Translations under genes and position numbers: made by a program
Notes under the pieces: model-generated
The model's input: the letters and a program-made list of their open reading frames with translations, nothing else
The model's database searches: none
What the model was told of the DNA's origin: nothing
Assembly (NCBI GenBank): GCA_015486145.1
Contig: WFSH01000092.1
Span: 1 to 38,105 of the forward strand
Direction: 5' to 3'
Source of the DNA: Mesoaciditogaceae bacterium
Lineage (GTDB): Bacteria; Thermotogota; Thermotogae; Mesoaciditogales; Mesoaciditogaceae
Length of the DNA: 38,105 nucleotides
In this document: positions 1 to 8,664 of the stretch, piece after piece
Layout of the letters: the number at the start of each line of letters is the position of its first letter
How positions within the stretch are numbered: the stretch's first letter is position 1

Positions 1-294
1 ATCAAAAACACAAAAATATACCATATACAGGACAAATATTTCTTTGTACACGCCGGAGTAAAACCCAACAAACCACTACCTGAACAAGAAACAAAAGACC
101 TACTATGGATAAGAGATGAATTCATATATTCGAAAGCACCTTTAAGCGGATATACAATCGTTTTTGGACACACTCCCATGGAAAGGCCATTGATAGAAGA
201 TGATAAAATAGGAATAGACACCGGCTGCATATATGGAGGATTTCTCACATGCATTCGATTGAATGACAAAAAAATTTTTCAAGTGAGGTGCTAA
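1..294 (+). CDS. Serine/threonine protein phosphatase (metallophosphoesterase), C-terminal part
   Basis: The open frame enters from the left edge and stops with TAA at 292-294, leaving 97 residues of the C-terminal half. The motifs are those of a PPP-family metallophosphoesterase: VHAGV, LLWIRDEF, FGHTP and DTGCIYGGFLTC, which in this family supply the late metal-binding histidines and the end of the catalytic fold. It would dephosphorylate phosphoserine, phosphothreonine or possibly nucleotide substrates; the substrate cannot be read from this part. The TTG start of coaD follows one base after the stop, so the two genes are very likely co-transcribed. The catalytic GDxHG and GNHE blocks lie outside the window. 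Confidence 0.88.
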   Translation: MKNTKIYHIQDKYFFVHAGVKPNKPLPEQETKDLLWIRDEFIYSKAPLSGYTIVFGHTPMERPLIEDDKIGIDTGCIYGGFLTCIRLNDKKIFQVRC

Positions 295-295
295 A

Positions 296-772
296 TTGAA
301 AGCAATATATCCCGGATCCTTCGATCCAATAACCTATGGTCATGTTGATATCGTAAAAAGAGCTACAAAAATATTTGGTGAAATAACGATCGTTTTAATG
401 AACAACCCACGAAAAAATCCACTATTTTCGATAGACGAAAGATTCGAAATGATAAAAGAGTCGGTAAAAGATATTAAGAATGTGGATGTTGAAATACACA
501 AGGGTTTGTTAGTCCAATACGTTAAATCGAGCTCGGCAAAAGTTGTGATAAGAGGTTTAAGAGCACTGGAAGATTTTGAATACGAGTTTGAAATGGCACT
601 AACAAACAGACAAATGTGTCCCGAACTCGAAATGGCATACCTAATGACAGATCTGAAATATCTCTTTGTGTCTTCCTCTATGGTAAAAGAAATAGCGCAA
701 TTTGGAGGAGAACTAAAAAAATGGGTGCCCCCCATCGTCGAAAAGGCACTTCAAAAAAAATTCAGACAGTGA
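296..772 (+). CDS. coaD: Phosphopantetheine adenylyltransferase
   Basis: CoaD transfers AMP from ATP to 4'-phosphopantetheine, the penultimate step of coenzyme A synthesis in the cytoplasm. The 158-residue product has the normal family length. It opens with PGSFDPITYGHVDIV, which contains the nucleotidyltransferase TxGH motif, and continues with VIRGLRALEDFEYEFEMA and the late FVSSSMVKEIAQFGG block that closes the nucleotide site. The start is TTG at 296, preceded by GAGGTG at about 284-289 inside the end of the phosphatase gene. The stop TGA at 770-772 overlaps the proposed GTG start of ddl, which suggests translational coupling. Confidence 0.96.
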   Translation: MKAIYPGSFDPITYGHVDIVKRATKIFGEITIVLMNNPRKNPLFSIDERFEMIKESVKDIKNVDVEIHKGLLVQYVKSSSAKVVIRGLRALEDFEYEFEMALTNRQMCPELEMAYLMTDLKYLFVSSSMVKEIAQFGGELKKWVPPIVEKALQKKFRQ

Positions 773-1617
773 CGATCCTGTGTGGAGGCAATTCTGAGGA
801 GAGAAAAATATCAATCCTAAGTGGCAAAAATGTCCACGATTCTTTGAAAAAAAAAGGAATTGAGTCTAAACTCTTCATATGGGACGGCAATTTTGAATCT
901 TTAAAAAAGATAGATGATCCCGTGTGTTTCATTGCACTTCACGGTTCTCCAGGTGAAAATGGCAAAGTACAGAATTACCTTGAAAAATTAGGCATCAAGT
1001 ACACTGGTTCAAAAGCTGAAAGCTGTGAACTCACGTATGATAAAATCAAAACCAAAGAATTCTTCTTAAAAATTGGCGTGAAAACGCCGAGATGGTGGGA
1101 GAAAAGGCCAAATCACTATCCTTACATGATCAAACCAAGGTTTGGTGGTTCAAGTATAGGTACAAAATTATGTTTTGCAAAAAGTGACTGTCAAACATTA
1201 AACAACGACTGTTTTTACGAAGAATACATCGATGGCCGAGAAATAAGTATATCAATAGTGGAAATAAACGGAAACGTGGAGATGCTTCCCATACTCGAGA
1301 TCATACCAGCTGGAGATTTTTACGATTATAACTCAAAATACACATCGAACGGCGCAAAACTCATAGCTCCAGCAGCGCTAAGCAAAAGTGAACAAACTCA
1401 TATAACTAAGTTGTCACTAAAAATTTATAAATACATGGCGTTGAGAGATTTTGCCAGAATAGATGGTATAATTTCAAGGGAAGAAGTTTACTTCTTGGAA
1501 GTAAATTCCATTCCTGGAATGACTCCGATGAGTGATCTTCCAGCATCTGCCAAAGCAGGAGGATATTCGTTGGGCGAAATTGCTTTGCAAGCGATCAAGA
1601 TGGCTTGCAGGAGGTGA
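769..1617 (+). CDS. ddl: D-alanine--D-alanine ligase
   Basis: Ddl joins two D-alanines with ATP to make the dipeptide that ends peptidoglycan stem peptides. The 282-residue reading begins V(M)TILCGGNSEERKISILSG, which matches the canonical N-terminal GGxSxExxISxxSG block. It continues with the ATP-grasp blocks EEYIDGREISISIVE and FARIDG, and the late metal/ATP site YFLEVNSIPGMTPMSDLP. I chose GTG at 769, inside a GTGA overlap with coaD, because the family begins here. An in-frame ATG at 721 with GGAGGAG at 704-710 would add 16 residues and is the main alternative. The stop lies in the ribosome-binding site of hslV. Confidence 0.94.
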   Translation: MTILCGGNSEERKISILSGKNVHDSLKKKGIESKLFIWDGNFESLKKIDDPVCFIALHGSPGENGKVQNYLEKLGIKYTGSKAESCELTYDKIKTKEFFLKIGVKTPRWWEKRPNHYPYMIKPRFGGSSIGTKLCFAKSDCQTLNNDCFYEEYIDGREISISIVEINGNVEMLPILEIIPAGDFYDYNSKYTSNGAKLIAPAALSKSEQTHITKLSLKIYKYMALRDFARIDGIISREEVYFLEVNSIPGMTPMSDLPASAKAGGYSLGEIALQAIKMACRR

Positions 1618-1622
1618 AAAAG

Positions 1623-2153
1623 GTGAATTTTTTGGGAACAACAGTTGTAGCTATCAGAAAAGATGGCAAGACTGTTATGGCAGGTGATGGGCAAGTAACA
1701 CTTGGAGAAACGGTTATGAAAGCCACTGCTAAAAAAGTGAGAAAACTCGGAGATGGAAAAGTGCTTGCTGGCTTTGCCGGATCGGTGGCCGATGCCTTCA
1801 CACTTTTTGAAAGATTTGAAGCAAAGCTCAGGGAGTCCAACAGTATCCTGATGCGTGCAGCGGTAGAACTTGCCAAGGATTGGAGAACTGATCGGGTTTT
1901 GAGACGACTTGAAGCACTTCTAATGGTGGCAGATTTTGACAACATTTTGTTAATTTCTGGAAACGGTGAGATAATTCAACCTGATGAACCCATAATGTCA
2001 ATAGGATCTGGAGGTTCATATGCCCTCGCTGCTGCAAGAGCCCTTTATCGAAATACAGAACTAAATGCCAAAGAAATAGCAACAAAAGCGTTGGAAATTG
2101 CCGGAGAAATTTGCATATACACAAATTCCAACATAACAATTGAAGAACTTTAA
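1623..2153 (+). CDS. hslV: ATP-dependent protease proteolytic subunit HslV (ClpQ)
   Basis: HslV is the Ntn-hydrolase chamber of the HslUV protease, two stacked hexamers that degrade proteins unfolded by HslU. The start is GTG at 1623, eight bases after AGGAGG (1609-1614), giving 176 residues that begin MNFLGTT. The first threonine after the five-residue propeptide should be the nucleophile. The sequence then shows AGDGQVTLG, a VRKLGDGKVLAGFAGSVADA stretch and IGSGGSYALAAARAL, all typical of HslV. An upstream TTG at 1605 would add six residues but lacks a well-spaced ribosome-binding site. hslU starts 13 bases after the stop. Confidence 0.96.
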   Translation: MNFLGTTVVAIRKDGKTVMAGDGQVTLGETVMKATAKKVRKLGDGKVLAGFAGSVADAFTLFERFEAKLRESNSILMRAAVELAKDWRTDRVLRRLEALLMVADFDNILLISGNGEIIQPDEPIMSIGSGGSYALAAARALYRNTELNAKEIATKALEIAGEICIYTNSNITIEEL

Positions 2154-2166
2154 GGAGGCGCTTGAT

Positions 2167-3555
2167 TTGATCTTGAATATAGATGAGTTAACCCCAAAAC
2201 AAATAGTGTTTGAGCTTGACAAGTACATAGTTGGCCAAAATGAGGCAAAGAAATCGGTTGCCATAGCTCTTAGAAATAGAATAAGAAGGATGAAATTGTC
2301 GGAGGAAATGCAAAGAGATGTCATTCCCAAAAACATTCTAATGGTAGGTCCCACAGGTGTTGGCAAAACCGAGATCGCTCGCAGACTGGCTCAACTGTCT
2401 GGTTCACCTTTCATAAAGATCGAGGTTACACGCTACACAGAAGTTGGATACGTTGGAAAATCAGTTGAGTCCATAATCCGTGATCTCGTTGAAGCAAGTG
2501 TGAACACCGTTAAGTCAGAAATGATGCAAAAGGTTGAAAAAGAGGCAAAAAAGGCCGTGGAAGAACGCATACTCGATGCGATTGTTCCTGAAAGTGTGAG
2601 AAAAAGACAACAGCCTGGATTTTTCAACTTTTTTCAAAACCCTCAACAGACTACAATTTCTCCGGAAGCTCACAGAAACGCAAAAACGAGGCGTAATGAG
2701 ATGCGGGAAAGACTTAAAAATGGAGAGCTCGAAGAAATGGAGATAGAAATAGAAGTTGAGGATAGCACCCCGGTAATGCCCGTTATTGGTGGGGTGAACA
2801 TGGAAGATATGAATATCGATCTTCAAGATATGTTTGGGAGCATGTTGCCAAAGAGAATGAAACGCAAGCGAGTTAAAGTCAAAGATGCGAGAAGGTTGCT
2901 GCTTCCAATCGAATCGGAAAAAATGATCGATAAGGACAGCATGATTCAAGAGGCTCTCGAACGTGCACAGTATAAAGGAATAGTGTTTTTAGACGAGTTT
3001 GATAAAATAGTGGCTACAAACTCCAAAAGTGGCCCTGATGTTTCGAGAGAAGGAGTTCAAAGAGACCTTTTACCCATTGTCGAGGGAACGAACGTTACAA
3101 CCAAATACGGCATGGTGAAGACCGATTATGTACTTTTCATAGCGGCAGGAGCCTTTCACCTATCAAAACCTTCCGATCTCATTCCGGAAATACAGGGACG
3201 TTTTCCGATAAGGGTGGAATTAAACGCGTTGACTCAAAAAGATTTTGAAAGGATTCTCGTTGAACCAGAAAATTCTTTGATAAAGCAATACAAGGCTTTG
3301 CTTGCCACAGAAGGGGTAGATGTTCAGTTTAACGAAGATGGGATATCCGAGATAGCCCGCATGGCTTATGAAATGAATGAAAAACAGGAGAATATAGGAG
3401 CGAGAAGACTCTACACGATTGTCGAAAAGTTGATGGAAGACATATCGTTTGAAGCTCCAGATATTGAGAGTCCCGTGTTGATAAACAAAGAATTTGTCAT
3501 GAAAAAACTTGGTGATATCATAAAGAATGACGATCTAAGTTCCTATATACTTTAG
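2167..3555 (+). CDS. hslU: ATP-dependent protease ATPase subunit HslU (ClpY)
   Basis: HslU is the AAA+ unfoldase that feeds substrates into HslV. The product is 462 residues, the usual size. The Walker A motif GPTGVGKTE, the RYTEVGYVGKSVE pore-loop region (GYVG) and the Walker B motif FLDEFDKI are all present. Between the first two blocks and Walker B lies a charged insertion (about residues 110-240), which corresponds to the I domain. The C-terminal tail ends LSSYIL, the hydrophobic end that in this family inserts into HslV. I chose the TTG start at 2167, eight bases after GGAGG at 2154-2158, rather than an earlier TTG at 2140 that lies inside hslV. Confidence 0.96.
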   Translation: MILNIDELTPKQIVFELDKYIVGQNEAKKSVAIALRNRIRRMKLSEEMQRDVIPKNILMVGPTGVGKTEIARRLAQLSGSPFIKIEVTRYTEVGYVGKSVESIIRDLVEASVNTVKSEMMQKVEKEAKKAVEERILDAIVPESVRKRQQPGFFNFFQNPQQTTISPEAHRNAKTRRNEMRERLKNGELEEMEIEIEVEDSTPVMPVIGGVNMEDMNIDLQDMFGSMLPKRMKRKRVKVKDARRLLLPIESEKMIDKDSMIQEALERAQYKGIVFLDEFDKIVATNSKSGPDVSREGVQRDLLPIVEGTNVTTKYGMVKTDYVLFIAAGAFHLSKPSDLIPEIQGRFPIRVELNALTQKDFERILVEPENSLIKQYKALLATEGVDVQFNEDGISEIARMAYEMNEKQENIGARRLYTIVEKLMEDISFEAPDIESPVLINKEFVMKKLGDIIKNDDLSSYIL

Positions 3556-3578
3556 AAAATTTAGAAGGAGAGTTGAAG

Positions 3579-4895
3579 ATGTTTGAAGTTATCGATGAGA
3601 AACAAAATGTGAAAACCGTGAAGATTCTTTTACCGCACGAAGAGGTGGAAGAAGCCAGAGAGGAAGCATATGCCGATCTCTCAAAAAACATAAAAGTTAA
3701 AGGATTTAGACAAGGCATGGTACCCAAAAAGTTGTTGAACGCGATAATAGGAACCGAAAAAGTGAATGAGATGATCAAAGAAATAGTAGCTGACAAAGCT
3801 TTGGATATACTTTACGAAGATGAAAAGTTTCAAAAAGAAAATCTCATGTTGCCTCCTGCACTCGTTTCTGTGGATCTTGGAAAAACCACTAACGCAGTTT
3901 TCGAGATACACAATTATCCCGAGGTTACAATCGAGTCTATGGATGGTGAAAAAATAGAAGTTCCGGGGATAGACGAAGAAGGAATAGAGGAAGACTTGGA
4001 AGATCGGCTTCAAGAGTTGCGAGAGCAGAATGTTGTTCTCGAACCAAAAGATGAAAAAGAAGCCATTGAAATAGGTGATCAAGTAGAATTGGAGTACAAC
4101 GTAAAGGAAGAGCGTGAAAATCCAAAAGAATTTGAAATAGTGATAAAAGATCCCGAGGAGGGTAAAATATTCTCAGATCTCATTGGGAAAAAAGTCGGAG
4201 ACACGATCGAATTCGAAGAAGATAACGGCGAAGATGAGAAAAAGTCCGTGTATTTTATGACCGTAAAACGTGCATACAAAAGGATTTTACCCAACTTAGA
4301 TGATGAATTTGCAAAAACAGTTGACAACGACGTGCAGACATTTGAAGAATTGAAGACAAAATTGCGAAACGAGATAAAAAAAGAACGGGAACGCTTTGTA
4401 GAAGAGGGCAAAATCGCCATGGTACTCAAAAAACTCGAGTCTAAAACTCGATTGAACATATCCGAGCATTCTTTGAACTTGTTCATCAATCATGTAATTG
4501 CGCGACAAAAAAGGGAAAAAGAGTATGAAAGAGCACTGAAAGATTTCAAGGGTGACGAAGAAAAATACCGAAATACTTTGAAAGAGGAGCTTGTGAAGTA
4601 TTTAAAAATCAAAGGCGCAGTTGAAAAACTTTCCAGTGAAAATGATATAAAAATTTCAGAAGATGAAATCTTTGAAAATGCCAAAAATTCTCTTGGTTAT
4701 TTGGGAGTTAGTGATGAAAGACTCAAGGTGATGCTCTCTAAGAATAAGAACTTTTACGATCGCATGAGGGACGAGGTAATGCACCGTAAAGTTGCCGAGG
4801 AACTTCTGAAGACTGTAAAAGTGGAAGTCTTGGATACGGGAGAGGAACCCTTAGAGTCTGGGGTATCAGCAGAGGAGGAAGAACAGAATGACTGA
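3579..4895 (+). CDS. tig: Trigger factor, ribosome-associated chaperone
   Basis: Trigger factor binds the ribosome exit tunnel and shields nascent chains. The 438-residue product has the three expected parts. The N-terminal ribosome-binding domain carries VKGFRQGMVP at about residues 40-49, the counterpart of the GFRxGxxP signature that contacts L23. A central FKBP-like domain (about 150-250) contains GDQVELEYNV and the VGDTIEF strand. The rest is a long charged helical C-terminal domain. ATG at 3579 lies eight bases after GAAGGAG (3564-3570), so it is preferred over TTG at 3573. The end overlaps clpP by eight bases, indicating coupled translation. Confidence 0.95.
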   Translation: MFEVIDEKQNVKTVKILLPHEEVEEAREEAYADLSKNIKVKGFRQGMVPKKLLNAIIGTEKVNEMIKEIVADKALDILYEDEKFQKENLMLPPALVSVDLGKTTNAVFEIHNYPEVTIESMDGEKIEVPGIDEEGIEEDLEDRLQELREQNVVLEPKDEKEAIEIGDQVELEYNVKEERENPKEFEIVIKDPEEGKIFSDLIGKKVGDTIEFEEDNGEDEKKSVYFMTVKRAYKRILPNLDDEFAKTVDNDVQTFEELKTKLRNEIKKERERFVEEGKIAMVLKKLESKTRLNISEHSLNLFINHVIARQKREKEYERALKDFKGDEEKYRNTLKEELVKYLKIKGAVEKLSSENDIKISEDEIFENAKNSLGYLGVSDERLKVMLSKNKNFYDRMRDEVMHRKVAEELLKTVKVEVLDTGEEPLESGVSAEEEEQND

Positions 4896-5496
4896 AGAGC
4901 CGAGAGATCAAAATGTGCCAATAGTCATTGAAACCACTGGTAGAACCGAGCGGGCATACGACATATATTCCCGATTACTCAAAGATAGGATCGTGTTTGT
5001 TGAAGGGGCAATTAACGAGTACAATTCGGGTCTTGTTGTGGCACAACTTCTTTTCCTTGAAGCCCAGGATCCCGAGAAAGAAATCTACCTTTACATAAAT
5101 TCTCCAGGTGGTTCCATCACTGCAGGAATGGCCATATACGATACGATGCGATTCATAAAGTGTGATGTGGTTACCACCGCAATAGGGCAGGCAGCTTCGA
5201 TGGCAGCGATCCTTTTAACCGCAGGTACGAAGGGAAAACGTTACGCACTTCCTCACGCTTCCATAATGATTCATCAACCGTTGGGCGGAACGGAGGGTCA
5301 GGCGATCGATATAGAAATTCGTGCGAAAGAAATTATGAGGCTCAAGCGTGAGTTGAACGCCATCATCTCGTTTCACACCGGTCAACCTATTGAAAAAGTT
5401 GAAAAAGACACCGATAGGGATTTCTTTATGACTTCTCAAGATGCGCTTGAATATGGACTGATAGATAAAGTCATTTCGTCAAAGAGAGATTCATGA
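4888..5496 (+). CDS. clpP: ATP-dependent Clp protease proteolytic subunit
   Basis: ClpP forms the double-heptamer serine protease chamber used by ClpX. The 202-residue product has the full catalytic triad context: serine in GQAASMAAILL, histidine in HASIMIHQPLGG, and aspartate in DTDRDFFMTSQDALEYGLID. The oxyanion-hole strand INSPGGSI is also present. The ATG at 4888 sits inside the last codons of tig, preceded by GGAGGAAG at about 4874-4881. Its adjacent partner clpX follows 16 bases downstream, so protease, unfoldase and chaperone are encoded in one run. Confidence 0.97.
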   Translation: MTEEPRDQNVPIVIETTGRTERAYDIYSRLLKDRIVFVEGAINEYNSGLVVAQLLFLEAQDPEKEIYLYINSPGGSITAGMAIYDTMRFIKCDVVTTAIGQAASMAAILLTAGTKGKRYALPHASIMIHQPLGGTEGQAIDIEIRAKEIMRLKRELNAIISFHTGQPIEKVEKDTDRDFFMTSQDALEYGLIDKVISSKRDS

Positions 5497-5512
5497 ATTT
5501 GGAGGTAGAAAG

Positions 5513-6742
5513 TTGAAAAACGAAAAATTTTGTTCTTTTTGTGGAAGACCCTCTTCTGAAGTTAACAAATTGATAGCAGGGCCAAGCGGTGTCTACATTT
5601 GTGATGAGTGTGTAGAACTTTTTCACGATATTTTACACGACAACTCGAAGTTGAAAGCGGGTTCTTCAAAAAAACCGCTTCATCTTCCAGGTCCTGTGGA
5701 GATAAAAGCAGAACTGGATAAGTACGTGATTGGTCAAGAAAGGGCTAAGAGGGCGATAAGCGTTGCGGTTTACAATCATTACAAGCGTGTTTTTATGGGC
5801 AAGAAATTTGACGACGTCGAAATAGAAAAATCCAACATAATGTTGATAGGTCCAACAGGTTCTGGAAAGACATTGATAGCACGTGTGTTGGCGAAAATTT
5901 TGGATGTTCCTTTTGCCATAGCAGATGCCACACCTTTAACGGAGGCGGGATACGTTGGTGAAGATGTGGAAAATGTCATACTGAGACTATTACAAGTTGC
6001 GGATTTTGATGTGGAACGTGCCAAACATGGGATCATTTACATAGATGAAATTGATAAAATTGCCAGAAAATCACAAAACGTGTCCATCACTAGAGATGTT
6101 TCCGGAGAAGGTGTTCAACAGGCTCTTCTCAAAATAGTTGAAGGAACAATCGCAAATGTCCCCCCCCAAGGTGGAAGGAAGCATCCTTATCAAGAGTTTA
6201 TAAAGGTGGATACAACAGACATTTTATTCATCGTTGGAGGGGCATTTGATGGGCTTGAAGAGATCGTTAAATCCCGAACTCAGCAGAGTACAATGGGATT
6301 CAGTGCCAAGATCAAATCCAAAAAGAGCGAAACGGTCACAAATCTTCTCAAACAAGTGGTGCCAGATGATCTCGTACATTACGGTATAATACCAGAATTT
6401 GTCGGAAGATTTCCGATAGTGACCACTCTTGAAGAGCTCAGTGAAGAACAACTTGTTCGAATTCTCACAGAACCGAAGAACGCTGTGGAAAAGCAATATA
6501 AGAAACTTCTCGAACTCGATAAAGTTAAATTGGAATTTGAAAAAGAAGCTTTGTACAAGATTGCAAAGCTTGCCAAGAAGCGTGGTACGGGTGCGAGAGG
6601 TCTTAAAAGTGTAATGGATGAGGTCATGATGGACGTGATGTTTGAAATTCCGAGCCTTCAAAACGTTCGCCGGGTGATCGTAACTGCAGAAACTGTGAGC
6701 AAAGGTGAAAAACCGATAGTTGAACTTAAAGAATCAGCTTAA
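5513..6742 (+). CDS. clpX: ATP-dependent Clp protease ATP-binding subunit ClpX
   Basis: ClpX is the AAA+ unfoldase that recognises tagged substrates and drives them into ClpP. The 409-residue product begins with a four-cysteine zinc domain (CSFCGR ... CDECVE). It then has Walker A GPTGSGKT, Walker B IIYIDEIDKIA, the GYVG pore loop in EAGYVGEDVEN, and an STMGFSAK segment at the place of the IGF loop that docks on ClpP. The start is TTG at 5513, seven bases after GGAGGT at 5501-5506. A run of eight cytosines (6160-6167) encodes the conserved VPPQGG segment, a codon choice that stands out in this AT-rich sequence. Confidence 0.97.
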   Translation: MKNEKFCSFCGRPSSEVNKLIAGPSGVYICDECVELFHDILHDNSKLKAGSSKKPLHLPGPVEIKAELDKYVIGQERAKRAISVAVYNHYKRVFMGKKFDDVEIEKSNIMLIGPTGSGKTLIARVLAKILDVPFAIADATPLTEAGYVGEDVENVILRLLQVADFDVERAKHGIIYIDEIDKIARKSQNVSITRDVSGEGVQQALLKIVEGTIANVPPQGGRKHPYQEFIKVDTTDILFIVGGAFDGLEEIVKSRTQQSTMGFSAKIKSKKSETVTNLLKQVVPDDLVHYGIIPEFVGRFPIVTTLEELSEEQLVRILTEPKNAVEKQYKKLLELDKVKLEFEKEALYKIAKLAKKRGTGARGLKSVMDEVMMDVMFEIPSLQNVRRVIVTAETVSKGEKPIVELKESA

Positions 6743-6751
6743 GGTGAATAA

Positions 6752-7738
6752 ATGGCTCTTATTCTTGGCATAGAGAGTTCATGTGACGAAACATCCGTCG
6801 CGATTGTGGAGAATGGAAAAGATATTATCGCCGAGAAAACTGCGTCTCAAGTGAGGATACATGCTCCTTACGGTGGAGTTGTTCCTGAAATAGCTTCGCG
6901 GCATCATTTGGAAAACATTTCTGTGCTCATGCAAATGCTCATGGATGATTCGAAAGTCACTCCACGCTCCATATCAGCTGTGGCTGTTACATATGGGCCG
7001 GGATTAGCTGGACCGTTGCTTGTAGGTGTATCTTACGCCAAAGCGTTGGCTTATTCTTGGAAAGTTCCCTTAATAGCTGTTAACCACATGCTTGGACATC
7101 TTAATGCCGTGTTCCTCTTTGACGAAACGATCTCGTTGCCGTGTGTTGTGCTCATGGTCTCCGGTGCACATACAGAGATAGTGTACATGAGATCCTTGGA
7201 TTCATATAAAATTCTTGGGAAGTCAACAGATGATGCAGCGGGTGAATCTTTCGATAAAGTGGCGAGAATGCTGGGACTCGCGTATCCAGGTGGACCTGAA
7301 ATAGAAAAGATCGCAAAGTTTGGAAAGCCACGATACCGATTTCCAAAACCGAGAACAACTCGGAAATACGACTTCAGTTTTAGCGGGTTGAAGACGCATG
7401 TTAAATACTTTCTCGAGAAAAATCCAAACATAAAAAAGGAAGACGTGGCATCTTCTTTTCAGGAAACGGTGGCGGAATTGCTTGTGGAACGAGCCGTTGA
7501 AGCAGCTGAAGAGTATTCAGTTTCTGATGTGGTGGTTGCGGGAGGAGTGGCAGCTAACACCGTTTTGAGAGAAAAGGCTTACAATTTATTTGAAAAAAAG
7601 GGTATAAAATTCCATTTTCCACCTCTGAAATATTGTACCGATAACGCGGTTATGGTGGCAGCCGCAGGATGGCAGAATTACAAATCTGGCAGATTTGCCG
7701 ATCTCTCACTCAACGTGGTTCCAAATTTGGAGGTATGA
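6752..7738 (+). CDS. tsaD: tRNA N6-adenosine threonylcarbamoyltransferase
   Basis: TsaD transfers the threonylcarbamoyl group to adenosine 37 of tRNAs reading ANN codons. The 328-residue product has the family landmarks in order: IESSCDETSVAIV, the metal-binding histidines in NHMLGHLNAV, FSFSGLKTHVK, VVAGGVAANTVLR, and CTDNAVMVAAAG near the end. It starts with ATG at 6752, ten bases after the clpX stop, with a short AAGGTG ribosome-binding site. The ending GGAGGT doubles as the ribosome-binding site of the next gene. Its partners TsaB, TsaC and TsaE are not in this window. Confidence 0.97.
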   Translation: MALILGIESSCDETSVAIVENGKDIIAEKTASQVRIHAPYGGVVPEIASRHHLENISVLMQMLMDDSKVTPRSISAVAVTYGPGLAGPLLVGVSYAKALAYSWKVPLIAVNHMLGHLNAVFLFDETISLPCVVLMVSGAHTEIVYMRSLDSYKILGKSTDDAAGESFDKVARMLGLAYPGGPEIEKIAKFGKPRYRFPKPRTTRKYDFSFSGLKTHVKYFLEKNPNIKKEDVASSFQETVAELLVERAVEAAEEYSVSDVVVAGGVAANTVLREKAYNLFEKKGIKFHFPPLKYCTDNAVMVAAAGWQNYKSGRFADLSLNVVPNLEV

Positions 7739-7742
7739 ACAT

Positions 7743-8657
7743 TTGAGATTATCATACGGAAGTGCGAGATTTCTTGGACTTATAAAAACAGGACCACTTT
7801 TGAAAATGAAAACCATCTATCTCATGTTCGGTGAAAAATGTGTGTTTGATTGTGCCTATTGTGCTCAAGCGAGAACAAGTAAGGCTTCTGAGAGAATGCT
7901 TTCAAGGGTGATATGGCCGAAGTTTCAACAAGGAAAGGTTATAAGTGCCATAGAAAGATCATCAGAGGTAAAGCGTATTTGTTTGCAGGTTGTCTCTTCT
8001 AAGACGGCTAAAGACGAATCTTTTGACTTCATTGAAAATGTAAGAAATTTGAATATTCCGATTTCCGCAAGCGTTAGAGTACTCTCTGTAAAGGACTGTA
8101 TATCGTGGTTTGAACGGGGAGTGGAGAGATTGGGTATCGCCACGGATGTCGTGAATGAAAGGTTGTACAAATTGTATCGTGGTGGAGATTTTCAAAGCCA
8201 TGTTTCTCTTCTTAAAAAAGTGGCCGAGAGATTTCCACATAGGATCACCACTCATGCGATTGTGGGAATGGGTGAGAGCGAAAGGCAGATGACGGAATTC
8301 ATTCAAAATATGCATGACATAGGGGTGAAAGTTGGGTTGTTTGCGTTCACACCCATCAAGGGTACAAAACTTGAAAAGCATCCCAAGCCATCTATCAACA
8401 CTTACAGGAGGGTACAGCTTGCGCGGTTTCTCATAGAGAACGATTGGGCAAATGTGAGTAATTTTAAATTCTCTGAATCTGGTGAAATACTCGACTACGG
8501 TTTCGAACTGGAGAAAATACCCAATGAAGCTTTTATGACTTCTGGTTGTCCAAATTGCACACGGCCGTATTACAACGAAAATCCCGGAAAGGAGCCATAC
8601 AATTTTTTTAGTAAGGTTGAGCGTGCGAACTTTGTGATTGGAAACAGAAAGGTCTGA
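7743..8657 (+). CDS. Radical SAM protein related to biotin synthase
   Basis: The 304-residue product has the radical SAM cluster motif CVFDCAYC (CxxxCxxC) at about residues 36-43, followed by AQAR as in biotin synthase. Later blocks include ICLQVV, GMGESERQM (the SAM-binding glycine region) and FTPIKGT. A C-terminal SGCPNCTRPYYNE contains two extra cysteines that could hold an auxiliary cluster. The N-terminal LSYGSARFLGL plus the CPxC tail resemble the biotin-synthase-related group COG2516. As far as I recall, the bipartite lipoyl synthases LipS1/LipS2 fall near this group, but the exact substrate is unproven. TTG at 7743 lies eight bases after GGAGGT (7729-7734). It sits between tsaD and a PEGA protein, with no informative partner. 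Confidence 0.82.
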   Translation: MRLSYGSARFLGLIKTGPLLKMKTIYLMFGEKCVFDCAYCAQARTSKASERMLSRVIWPKFQQGKVISAIERSSEVKRICLQVVSSKTAKDESFDFIENVRNLNIPISASVRVLSVKDCISWFERGVERLGIATDVVNERLYKLYRGGDFQSHVSLLKKVAERFPHRITTHAIVGMGESERQMTEFIQNMHDIGVKVGLFAFTPIKGTKLEKHPKPSINTYRRVQLARFLIENDWANVSNFKFSESGEILDYGFELEKIPNEAFMTSGCPNCTRPYYNENPGKEPYNFFSKVERANFVIGNRKV

Positions 8658-8664
8658 ACGATCG

